Source: Clusia tigrina
Lineage: Eukaryota; Arthropoda; Insecta; Diptera; Clusiidae
DNA: 64,000 nt
Assembly (NCBI GenBank): GCA_920105625.2
Contig: OV050033.1
Location: 112,367,700-112,431,699 of the forward strand
Reading direction: 5' to 3'
The notes under the pieces are model-generated. The model saw nothing but the letters and a program-made list of their open reading frames with translations. It was not told the origin of the DNA and did not search any database. A program made the translations under genes and the position numbers. This document shows positions 1-9,509 of the stretch, in pieces; position 1 is the stretch's first letter; every line of letters starts with the position of its first letter.

Positions 1-3000
1 AAGAGGCTCGAGTACTTTATTGTTGCAAAATTTCAAGGTTTTATGACGCTCCAGTAAAAACTTACAAGCATTTGTATGTTGCAAACTTTGATAGGTGTAG
101 GACTTCCCGTATAGAAGGTAGGGCCATTTGAAGTTTTATCAGTGTGTGATTTGGGACTCAAGGGTAGCATAGCTTTGAGCGATAGCTTAAATTGACAAGA
201 GGCTCGAGTACTTTATTGTTACAAAATTTCAAGGTTTTAAGACTCTCCAGTAAAAAGTTACAAGCATTTGTATGTTGCAAACTTTGATAGGTGTAGGACG
301 TCCCGTATAGAAGGTAGGGCCATTTGAAGTTTTATCAGTGTGTGATTTGGGACTCAAGGGTAGCATAGCTTTGAGCGATAGCTTAAATTGACAAGAGGCT
401 CGAGTACTTTATTGTTAAAAAATTTCAAGGTTTTATGACGCTCCAGTAAAAAGTTACAAGCAATTGTATGTTGCAAACTTTGATAGGTGTAAGCCATACC
501 GTATAGAAGTTAGGGCCATTTGAAATTTTATCAGTGTTTGATTTGGGACTCAAGGGTAGCATAGCTTTGAGCGATAGCTTAAATTGACAAGAGGCTCGAG
601 TACTTTATTGTTACAAAATTTTAAGGTTTTATGATTCTCCAGTAAAAAGTTACAAGCATTTGTATGTTGCAAATTTTGATAGGTGTAGGACGTACCATAT
701 AGAAGTTAGGGCCATTTAAAGTATTATCAGTGTTTGATTTGGGACTCAAGGGTAGCATAGCTTTGAGCGAAAGCTTAAATTGACAAGAGGCTCGAGTACT
801 TTATTGTTACAAAATTTCAAGGTATTATGACGCTCCAGTAAAAAGTTACAAGCATTTGTATGTTGCAAACTTTGATAGGTGTAGGACGTACCATATAGAA
901 GTTAGGGCCATTTGAAGTTTTATCAGTGTTTGATTTGGGACTCATGGGTAGCATAGCTCTGAGCGATAGCTTAAATTGACAAGAGGCTCGAGTACTTTAT
1001 TGTTACAAAATTTCAAGGTTTTATGAAGCTCCAGTAAGAAGTTACAAGCATTTGTATGTTGCAAACTTTGATAGGTGTAGGCCGTATCGTATAGCAGGTA
1101 GGGCCATTTGAAGTTTTATCAGTGTTTGATTTGGGACTCAAGGGTAGCATAGCTTTGAGCGAAAGCTTAAATTGACAAGAGGCTCGAGTACTTTATTGTT
1201 ACAAAATTTCAAGGTTCTATGACGCTCCAGTAAAAAGTTACAAGCATTTGTATGTTGCAAAATTTGATAGGTGTAAGATGTACCGTATAGAAGTTAAGGC
1301 CATTTGAAGTTTTATCAGTGTTTGAATTGGGACTCAAGGGTAGCATAGCTCTGAGCGATAGCTTAAATTGACAAGAGGCTCGAGTACTTTATTGTTACAA
1401 AATTTCATGGTTTTATGACGCTCCAATAAAAAGTTACAAGCATTTGTATGTTGCAACCTTTGACAGATGTAGGACATACTGTATAGAATTTAGGGCCATT
1501 TGAAGTTTTATCAGTGTTTGATTTGGGACTCAAGGGTAGCATTGCTCTGAGCGATAGCTTAAATTGACAAGAGGCTCGAGTTCTTTATTGTTACAAAATT
1601 TCAAGGTTATATGACGTTCCAGTAAAAAGGTACAAGCATTTGTATGTTGCAAACTTTGATAGGTGTAGGACGTACCGCATAGAAGTTAGGGCCATTTGAA
1701 GTTTTATCACTTTTGATTTGGGACTCAAGGGTAGCATAGCTTTGAGCGATAGCTTAAATTGACAAGAGGCTCCAGTACTTCATTGTTACCAAATTTCAAG
1801 GTTTTTTGACGATCCAGTCAAAACTTACAAGCATTTGTATGTTGCAAACTTTGAAAGGAGTAGGACGTACCGTATAGAAGTTAGGGCCATTTGAAGTTTT
1901 ATCAGTGTTTGATTTGGGACTCAAGGGTAGCATAGCTTTGAGCGATAGCTTAAATTGACAAGAGGCTCGAGTATTTTATTGTTACAAAATTTCAAGGTTT
2001 TAAGACGCTCCAGTAAAAAGTTACAAGCATTTGTATGTTGCAAACTTTGATAGGTGTAGGACGTCCCGTATAGAAAGTAGGGCCAATTATAGTTTTATCA
2101 GTGTGTGATTTGGGACTCAAGGGTAGCATAGCTTTGAGCGATGTCTTAAATTGACAAGAGGCTCGAGTACTTTATTGTTACAAAATTTCAAGGTTTTATG
2201 AAGCTCCAGTAAAAAGTTACAAGCATTTGTATGTTGCAAACATTGATAGGTGTAGGACGTATCGTTTAGAAGTTAGGGCCATTTGAAGTTTTATCAGTGT
2301 TTGATTTGGGACCCAAGAGTAGCATTGCTTTGAGCGATAGCTTAAATTGAAAAGAGGCTCGAGTACTTTATTGTTGCAAAATTTCAAGGTTTTATGACGC
2401 TCCAGTAAAAACTTACAAGCATTTGTATGTTGCAAACTTTGATAGGTGTAGGACTTCCCGTATAGAAGGTAGGGCCATTTGAAGTTTTATCAGTGTGTGA
2501 TTTGGGACTCAAGGGTAGCATAGCTTTGAGCGATAGCTTAAATTGACAAGAGGCTCGAGTACTTTATTGTTACAAAATTTCAAGGTTTTAAGACTCTCCA
2601 GTAAAAAGTTACAAGCATTTGTATGTTGCAAACTTTGATAGGTGTAGGACGTCCCGTATAGAAGGTAGGGCCATTTGAAGTTTTATCAGTGTGTGATTTG
2701 GGACTCAAGGGTAGCATAGCTTTGAGCGATAGCTTAAATTGACAAGAGGCTCGAGTACTTTATTGTTAAAAAATTTCAAGGTTTTATGACGCTCCAGTAA
2801 AAAGTTACAAGCAATTGTATGTTGCAAACTTTGATAGGTGTAAGCCATACCGTATAGAAGTTAGGGCCATTTGAAATTTTATCAGTGTTTGATTTGGGAC
2901 TCAAGGGTAGCATAGCTTTGAGCGATAGCTTAAATTGACAAGAGGCTCGAGTACTTTATTGTTACAAAATTTTAAGGTTTTATGATTCTCCAGTAAAAAG

Positions 3001-4093
3001 TTACAAGCATTTGTATGTTGCAAATTTTGATAGGTGTAGGACGTACCATATAGAAGTTAGGGCCATTTAAAGTATTATCAGTGTTTGATTTGGGACTCAA
3101 GGGTAGCATAGCTTTGAGCGAAAGCTTAAATTGACAAGAGGCTCGAGTACTTTATTGTTACAAAATTTCAAGGTATTATGACGCTCCAGTAAAAAGTTAC
3201 AAGCATTTGTATGTTGCAAACTTTGATAGGTGTAGGACGTACCATATAGAAGTTAGGGCCATTTGAAGTTTTATCAGTGTTTGATTTGGGACTCATGGGT
3301 AGCATAGCTCTGAGCGATAGCTTAAATTGACAAGAGGCTCGAGTACTTTATTGTTACAAAATTTCAAGGTTTTATGAAGCTCCAGTAAGAAGTTACAAGC
3401 ATTTGTATGTTGCAAACTTTGATAGGTGTAGGCCGTATCGTATAGCAGGTAGGGCCATTTGAAGTTTTATCAGTGTTTGATTTGGGACTCAAGGGTAGCA
3501 TAGCTTTGAGCGAAAGCTTAAATTGACAAGAGGCTCGAGTACTTTATTGTTACAAAATTTCAAGGTTCTATGACGCTCCAGTAAAAAGTTACAAGCATTT
3601 GTATGTTGCAAAATTTGATAGGTGTAAGATGTACCGTATAGAAGTTAAGGCCATTTGAAGTTTTATCAGTGTTTGAATTGGGACTCAAGGGTAGCATAGC
3701 TCTGAGCGATAGCTTAAATTGACAAGAGGCTCGAGTACTTTATTGTTACAAAATTTCATGGTTTTATGACGCTCCAATAAAAAGTTACAAGCATTTGTAT
3801 GTTGCAACCTTTGACAGATGTAGGACATACTGTATAGAATTTAGGGCCATTTGAAGTTTTATCAGTGTTTGATTTGGGACTCAAGGGTAGCATTGCTCTG
3901 AGCGATAGCTTAAATTGACAAGAGGCTCGAGTTCTTTATTGTTACAAAATTTCAAGGTTATATGACGTTCCAGTAAAAAGGTACAAGCATTTGTATGTTG
4001 CAAACTTTGATAGGTGTAGGACGTACCGCATAGAAGTTAGGGCCATTTGAAGTTTTATCACTTTTGATTTGGGACTCAAGGGTAGCATAGCTT
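1..4093. repeat. 196-bp satellite, 12-monomer higher-order repeat (2351 bp)
   Basis: Head-to-tail 196-bp monomers. The first begins at base 1 with AAGAGGCTCGAGTAC and the next begins at 197. Twelve successive monomers carry distinct variants, and the series restarts at 2352: base 1 aligns with 2352 and base 61 with 2412, a constant offset of 2351. Copy 1 is 1-2351 and copy 2 is 2352 to about 4093, where an exchange of T for G (AGCTTT to AGCTTG) marks the switch to other monomers. The unit is one base short of 12 x 196 because one monomer near 1710 (and 4060) has TCACTTTTG in place of TCAGTGTTTG. The two copies look almost identical over 1.74 kb, so the duplication or homogenisation is recent. 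No host gene lies inside. Confidence 0.96.
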
Positions 4094-5089
4094 GGAGCGA
4101 TAGCTTAAATTGACAAGAGGCTCGAGTACTTTATTGTTACAAAATTTCAAGGTTTTATGACGCTCCAGTAAAAGTTACAAGCATTTGTATGTTGCAAACT
4201 TTGATAGGTGTAGGACGTCCCGTATAGAAGTTAGGGCCATTTGATGTTTTATCAGTGTGTGATTTGGGACTCAAGGGTAGCATAGCTTTGAGCGATAGCT
4301 TAAATTGACAAGAGGCTCGATTACTTTATTGTTATAAAATTTCAAGGTTTTATGACGCTCCAGTAAAAATTTACAAGCATTTATATGTTGCAAACTTTGA
4401 TAGGAGTAGGACGTACCGTATAGAAGTTAGGGTCATTTGAAGTTTTATCAGTGTTTGGTTTGGGACTTAAGGGTAGCATAGCTATGAGCGATAGCTTAAA
4501 TTGACAAGAGGCTCGAGTACTTTATTGTTAAAAAATTTCAAGGTTTTATGACGCTCGAGTAAAAAGTTACAAGCAATTGTATGTTGCAAACTTTGATAGG
4601 TGTAAGCCATACCGTATAGAAGTTAGAACCATTTGAAGTTTTATCAGTGTTTGATTTGGAACTCAAGGGAAGCAGAGCTTTGATCGATAGCTTAAATTGA
4701 CAAGAGGCTCGAGTACTTTATTGTTACAAAATTTCAAGGTTTTATGACGCTCCAGTAAAAGTTACAAGCATTTGTATGTTGCAAACTTTGATAGGTGTAG
4801 GACGTCCCGTATAGAAGTTAGGGCCATTTGATGTTTTATCAGTGTGTGATTTGGGACTCAAGGGTAGCATAGCTTTGAGCGATAGCTTAAATTGACAAGA
4901 GGTTCGAGTACTTTATTGTTACAAAATTTCAAGGTTTTATGACGCTCCAGTAAAAATTTACAAGCATTTGTATGTTGGAAACTTTGATAGGAGTAGGACG
5001 TACCGTATAGAAGTTAGGGCCATTTGAAGTTTTATCAGTGTTTGATTTGTGACTCAAGGGTAGCATAGCTTTGAGCGATAGCTTAAATT
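4094..5089. repeat. Satellite monomers between HOR copies; 3-monomer (587 bp) repeat
   Basis: Five 196-bp monomers of a different variant series. It starts with the marker CTTGGAGCGATAG and a monomer with four instead of five A in CCAGTAAAAGTTAC. That marker monomer recurs with offset 587 (4161 and 4748), which is three monomers minus one base, so about 4106-5275 is a 3-mer repeat. One monomer starting near 4312 is chimeric (see findings). Beyond 5090 the order returns to that of the 12-monomer repeat. Confidence 0.9.
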
Positions 5090-6118
5090 GACAAGAGGCT
5101 CGAGTACTTTATTGTTAAAAAATTTCAAGGTTTTATGACGCTCCAGTAAAAAGTTACAAGCAATTGTATGTTGCAAACTTTGATAGGTGTAAGCCATACC
5201 GTATAGAAGTTAGGGCCATTTGAAGTTTTATCAGTGTTTGATTTGGGACTCAAGGGTAGCATAGCTTTGAGCGATAGCTTAAATTGACAAGAGGCTCGAG
5301 TACTTTATTGTTACAAAATTTTAAGGTTTTATGATTCTCCAGTAAAAAGTTACAAGCATTTGTATGTTGCAAATTTTGATAGGTGTAGGACGTTCCATAT
5401 AGAAGTTAGGGCCATTTAAAGTTTTATCAGTGTTTGATTTGGGACTCAAGGGTAGCATAGCTTTCAGCGAAAGCTTAAATTGACAAGAGGCTCGAGTACT
5501 TTATTGTTACAAAATTTCAAGGTATTATGACGCTCCAGTAAAAAGTTACAAGCATTTGTATGTTGCAAACTTTGATAGGTGTAGGACGTACCGTATAGAA
5601 GTTAGGGCCATTTGAAGTTTTATCAGTGTTTGATTTGGGACTCATGGGTAGCATAGCTCTGAGCGATAGCTTAAATTGACAAGAGGCTCGAGTACTTTAT
5701 TGTTACAAAATTTCAAGGTTTTATGAAGCTCCAGTAAAAAGTTACAAGCATTTGTATGTTGCAAACTTAGATAGGTGTAGGCCATATCGTATAGCAGGTA
5801 GGGCCATTTGAAGTTTTATTAGTGTTTGATTTGGGACTCAAGGGTAGCATAGCTTTGAGCGAAAGCTTAAATTGACAAGAGGCTCGAGTACTTTATTGTT
5901 ACAAAATTTCAAGGTTCTATGACGCTCCAGTAAAAAGTTACAAGCATTTGTATGTTGCAAAATTTGATAGGTGTAAGACGTACCGTATAGAAGTTAGGGC
6001 CATTTGAAGTTTTATCAGTGTTTGAATTGGGACTCAAGGGTAGCATAGCTCTGAGCGATAGCTTAAATTGACAAGAGGCTCGAGTACTTTATTGTTACAA
6101 AATTTCATGGTTTTATGA
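5090..6118. repeat. Satellite HOR copy, left part, interrupted by a retrotransposon
   Basis: The monomer order matches 2741-3769 of the first HOR block with offset 2349: the TTAAAAAATTTC monomer is at 5114 and 2765, and the TTTTATGATTCTCC monomer follows in both. The copy is broken at 6118 inside a monomer carrying the private variant TTTCATGGTTTTATGA and resumes at 7791, after the inserted element. A TATGA at 6114-6118 is repeated on the other side of the insertion. Confidence 0.94.
6114..6118 (+). other. Left target-site duplication (TATGA) of the LINE insertion
   Basis: TATGA at 6114-6118 is satellite sequence and is repeated at 7789-7793. Uninterrupted sister monomers (for example 3763-3770) have TTTATGAC once. 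The first two bases of the right copy could also belong to the TAA tail, so the duplication may be as short as 3 bp (TGA). Five bp is the longest exact match: the preceding bases differ (T on the left, A on the right). Confidence 0.7.
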
Positions 6119-6119
6119 A

Positions 6120-7454
6120 AAAATTCTGCCCACACCAAAGTCAGACAATGACTATCGACCAATTGCTATTTTGCCATATTTGTCTAAAGTATTTGAATTA
6201 CTTATGGCTAAACAAATGAGGAAATTTTTATCGGGAAATGGGATTATCACTGAAAGACAATCTGGTTTTACACCAAGGCGGAGCTGCATAACGGCCCTAA
6301 TTGATGTAGTGGAAGATATTCGGGTGACACTTGACTCTAATGGGATGTGTTTCTTGACACTGTTGGACCATTCTAAAGCGTTTGACTGTGTTGACCATGA
6401 TATTTTATGTACAAAACTATCGAAAATGTATAACTTCTCACCCACTGCGGTAAAGTTATTAAAATCGTACCTCACAGATAGAACACAGGCGGTTTACCAA
6501 CCGTGTAGCAGTACTGTTGTGGCATCTAATTTTCTTTCTGTGGCTCGAGGTGTGCCACAGGGCTCCATTTTGGGTCCACTTCTCTTTTGCATATACATAA
6601 ATGACTTGCCGACTGTCTTACAATATTGTAATATTCAAATGTATGCTGACGATGTTCAGATTTACATCAGTTGTACACCGAACGAAGTTGCCGATTGTGT
6701 CACCAAAATTAATAAAGACCTGAATAATATATATGTATGGGCAGGAAGGAATGGTTTGTGTCTTAATCCGGATAAATCTAAGTGTTTGGTGATCTACAAG
6801 AAACACATCGTAACCGCGGGCCTCCCTGGTATATTTATGCATTCATCGGCAGTTAATTATGTAAATGTGATTAAAAATTTGGGGGTCATATTTGATGGTG
6901 CTCTATCGTGGAATAATCATATTGCAGTAACGGTTGGTAAAGTCTATGGTATGCTACGATCCCTATGGGCTACGCAATATTTTACGCCTTTCAGGATTAG
7001 AATGATACTAGCCAAGTCCTACCTTCTCCCAACTATGTTATATGGTTGTGAAATATTTGGGAATTGTGATGCAGTAAGTAAACGAAAACTCAATGTGTTA
7101 TTTAACACTATAACGAGGTACATTTATGGTTTAAGTCGAAGAGATCATGTGTCTAGGCGCGCAATAGAACTTTTTCACATCACATTCGATCAGCTTCTTG
7201 ACACTCGAAGTATTCTATTGTTGCATAAGATTATTTGCACTCGGGAGCCTCCATATTTGTTTAGGCGCCTTAAATTTACTCGCTCTGGCCGTTCTAATCG
7301 GCTTGTCCCGTTAAGACATTCCTCACTTATGTCTGATCGTCAATTTTTCGTTAGTGCTGTGAGACTTTGGAATTCACTGCCTGTACGGATTCAAGGTATT
7401 GGCAATGCTAATCTATTCAAAATTGAGCTTAATAAACACTTCCAGGGGCAATGA
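6120..7454 (+). CDS. Reverse transcriptase (C-terminal fragment) of a non-LTR retrotransposon
   Basis: This is the reverse transcriptase part of a LINE ORF2, the enzyme that copies element RNA into DNA at a nicked target. The frame is open from the truncation edge (AAA at 6120) to the TGA at 7452-7454, 444 codons with no internal stop. There is no native start, since the 5' half is missing; the first in-frame ATG is at 6204. The frame opens with YRPIAILPYLSKVFE, a conserved finger block. Motif A is LLDHSKAFD with the catalytic Asp at 6366-6368. RGVPQGSILGPLLF (about 6549-6590) is the template/primer block. Motif C is MYADD with its two Asp at 6648-6653; Met replaces the more usual Phe. A thumb block (LGVIFDGALSWNNH) lies at about 6879-6920, and the C-terminus has RLWNSLP, typical of CR1/Jockey-group elements. 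There is no RNase H domain and no CCHC knuckle. Without an endonuclease it cannot be autonomous. An in-frame TGA in the satellite at 6069-6071 closes the frame upstream. Confidence 0.93.
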   Translation, partial: KILPTPKSDNDYRPIAILPYLSKVFELLMAKQMRKFLSGNGIITERQSGFTPRRSCITALIDVVEDIRVTLDSNGMCFLTLLDHSKAFDCVDHDILCTKLSKMYNFSPTAVKLLKSYLTDRTQAVYQPCSSTVVASNFLSVARGVPQGSILGPLLFCIYINDLPTVLQYCNIQMYADDVQIYISCTPNEVADCVTKINKDLNNIYVWAGRNGLCLNPDKSKCLVIYKKHIVTAGLPGIFMHSSAVNYVNVIKNLGVIFDGALSWNNHIAVTVGKVYGMLRSLWATQYFTPFRIRMILAKSYLLPTMLYGCEIFGNCDAVSKRKLNVLFNTITRYIYGLSRRDHVSRRAIELFHITFDQLLDTRSILLLHKIICTREPPYLFRRLKFTRSGRSNRLVPLRHSSLMSDRQFFVSAVRLWNSLPVRIQGIGNANLFKIELNKHFQGQ

Positions 7455-7759
7455 ATTTATGAGCTGAATTGGGTTGTGCTATGGATTGTGTGTGACCGCG
7501 TACACTGTTTATATGTATGCATCCTTTTGTGACTAATAACAAATTTAAAGCTGTACATTTTTATTGATTCAAAGCTGTTTTGTATTGAAAGATGAATTGT
7601 TGAAATTCATATTGTAATGTTCTGTTTTTGTACTCTGTGAGCTATTGTATTTTATAGTATAAGTTTAAACTAAGTCCGGATTATTGTACTAAATGTATCA
7701 TTTCATGTTATTGGGACAATCTTACAAGGTTTTGCCTTAATGTCCCAAGGTGAACGCAA

Positions 7760-7761
<2 letters not shown>
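7455..7761 (+). other. LINE 3' untranslated region
   Basis: About 307 bases between the RT stop codon and the TAA tail, AT-rich and without an open frame of note. No canonical AATAAA signal is visible. It contains the terminal hairpin described separately. Confidence 0.85.
7711..7748 (+). other. 3' stem-loop of the LINE (putative RT recognition hairpin)
   Basis: TTGGGACA at 7711-7718 is perfectly complementary to TGTCCCAA at 7741-7748 (8 bp). Inside, AAGG at 7726-7729 pairs with CCTT at 7735-7738 around a TTTTG loop, leaving an asymmetric internal loop (7 and 2 bases). The hairpin lies 13 bases before the repeat tail. Some CR1/L2-group LINEs (UnaL2 of eel is the known example) carry such a 3' hairpin that their reverse transcriptase recognises. 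The pairing is seen directly; the role is inferred. Confidence 0.75.

Positions 7762-7790
<29 letters not shown>
7762..7790 (+). repeat. (TAA)n tail of the LINE
   Basis: Twenty-nine bases of perfect TAA repeat. It replaces a poly(A) tail, as in several non-LTR lineages that end in short microsatellite repeats. The last two bases are shared with the right TATGA duplication. Confidence 0.92.
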
Positions 7791-7793
7791 TGA
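7789..7793 (+). other. Right target-site duplication (TATGA) of the LINE insertion
   Basis: Second copy of TATGA, running directly into CGCTCCAATAAAAAG, the exact continuation of the interrupted monomer as seen uninterrupted from 3771. The overlap with the TAA tail makes its left edge uncertain by two bases. Confidence 0.7.
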
Positions 7794-8111
7794 CGCTCCA
7801 ATAAAAAGTTACAAGCATTTGTATGTTGCAACCTTTGACAGATGTAGGACATACTGTATAGAATTTAGGGCCATTTGAAGTTTTATCAGTGTTTGATTTG
7901 GGACTCAAGGGTAGCATTGCTCTGAGCGATAGCTTAAATTGACAAGAGGCTCGAGTTCTTTATTGTTACAAAATTTCAAGGTTATATGACGTTCCAGTAA
8001 AAAGGTACAAGCATTTGTATGTTGCAAACTTTGATAGGTGTAGGACGTACCGCATAGAAGTTAGGGCCATTTGAAGTTTTATCACTTTTGATTTGGGACT
8101 CACGGGTAGCA
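7791..8111. repeat. Satellite HOR copy, right part, after the LINE
   Basis: Continues the monomer split at 6118 with the same private variants as 3767-4090 (CCAATAAAAAG, CCTTTGACAGATG, CATACTGTATAGAATTT), at offset 4024. That equals the left-flank offset of 2349 plus the 1675-bp insertion. The HOR stretch ends at the CTTGGAGCG marker near 8110. Confidence 0.93.
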
Positions 8112-9509
8112 TAGCTTGGAGCGATAGCTTAAATTGACAAGAGGCTCGAGTACTTTATTGTTACAAAATTTCAAGGTTTTATGACGCTCCAGTAAAAGTT
8201 ACAAGCATTTGTATGTTGCAAACTTTGATAGGTGTAGGACGTCCCGTATAGAAGTTAGGGCCATTTGATGTTTTATCAGTGTGTGATTTGGGACTCAAGG
8301 GTAGCATAGCTTTGAGCGATAGCTTAAATTGACAAGAGGCTCGATTACTTTATTGTTACAAAAATTCAAGGTTTTATGACGCTCCGGTAAAGAGTTACAA
8401 GCATTTGTATGTTGCAAACTTTGATAGGTGTAGGAGGTACCATATAGAAGTTGGGGCCATTTGAAGTTTTATCAGTGTTTGATTTGGGACTCAAGGGTAG
8501 CATAGCTTTCAGCGATAACTTAAATTGACAAGAGGTTCGGGTACTTTATTGTTATAAAATTTCAAGGTTTTATGACGCTCCAGTAAAAATTTACAAGCAT
8601 TTATATGTTGCAAACTTTGAAAGGAGTAGGACGTACCGTATAGAAGTTAGGGCCATTTGAAGTTTTATCAGTGTTTGATTTGGGACCCAAGAGTAGCATT
8701 GCTTTGAGCGATAGCTTAAATTGAAAAGAGGCTCGAGTACTTTATTGTTGCAAAATTTCAAGGTTTTATGACGCTCCAGTAAAAATTTACAAGCATTTGT
8801 ATGTTGCAAACTTTGATAGGAGTAGGACGTACCGTATAGAAGTTAGGGCCATTTGAAGTTTTATCAGTGTTTGATTTGTGACTCAAGCGTAGCATAGCTT
8901 TGAGCGATAGCTTAAATTGACAAGAGGCTCGAGTACTTTATTGTTAAAAAATTTCAAGGTTTTATGACGCTCCAGTAAAAAGTTACAAGCAATTGTATGT
9001 TGCAAACTTTGATAGGTGTAAGCCATACCGTATAGAAGTTAGAACCATTTGAAGTTTTATCAGTGTTTGATTTGGGACTCAAGGGTAGCATAGCTTTGAG
9101 CGATAGCTTAAATTGACAAGAGGCTCCAGTACTTCATTGTTACCAAATTTCAAGGTTTTTTGACGCTCCAGTCAAAACTTACAAGCATTTGTATGTTGCA
9201 AACTTTGAAAGGAGTAGGACGTACCGTATAGAAGTTAGGGCCATTTGAAGTTTTATCAGTGTTTGATTTGGGACTCAAGGGTAGCATAGCTTTGAGCGAT
9301 AGCTTAAATTGACAAGAGGCTCGAGTAGTTTATTGTTACAAAATTTCAAGGTTTTAAGACGCTCCAGTAAAAAGTTACAAGCATTTGTATGTTGCAAACT
9401 TTGATAGGTGTAGGACGTCCCGTATAGAAAGTAGGGCCAATTATAGTTTTATCAGTGTGTGATTTGGGACTCAAGGGTAGCATAGCTTTGAGCGATGTCT
9501 TAAATTGAC
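8112..9509. repeat. Satellite monomers, mixed variant series
   Basis: About seven monomers. The series starts with the marker CTTGGAGCG and the four-A monomer, then a TCGATTACTTT monomer and a TTCGGGTAC monomer. These match 11240-11740 in order, while the copy at 4300 lacks one of them. Monomers near 8690 carry GGACCCAAGAGTAGCATTG, shared with 2308, 12210, 16322 and 45220. There is no other content. Confidence 0.9.

Larger units (their letters stand above)
6119..7788 (+). mobile_element. 5'-truncated non-LTR (LINE) retrotransposon
   Basis: A 1670-bp non-satellite insert in the array. It contains the C-terminal two thirds or so of a reverse transcriptase frame, about 300 bp of 3' UTR, a stem-loop and a TAA-repeat tail, flanked by a short TATGA duplication. 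ORF1, the endonuclease domain and the N-terminal reverse transcriptase blocks are absent; intact elements of this type are usually several kilobases long, so this is a typical 5' truncation from incomplete target-primed reverse transcription. Reverse transcriptase motifs resemble the broad CR1/Jockey group. No RNase H domain follows the RT, which argues against the I clade even though the tail is TAA-type. I cannot assign a clade with certainty. Relative to the empty site at 3767, the net insertion including the duplication is 1675 bp. It is the only copy in the window. Confidence 0.95.

Noticed and set aside
6152..6842. Reverse-strand open frames inside the LINE (107 and 74 codons)
   Set aside because: They are antisense shadows of the reverse transcriptase frame, which shows clear catalytic motifs on the + strand.
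6119..7788. Assignment of the retrotransposon to the I clade on the basis of its TAA tail
   Set aside because: I-type elements carry RNase H after the RT, and here the stop follows the RT C-terminal region directly; the motifs look closer to the CR1/Jockey group. Left unassigned.
7708..7917. 69-codon reverse frame spanning the LINE tail and satellite
   Set aside because: It translates the TAA repeat as a leucine run and continues into satellite; a chance product of the insertion junction.
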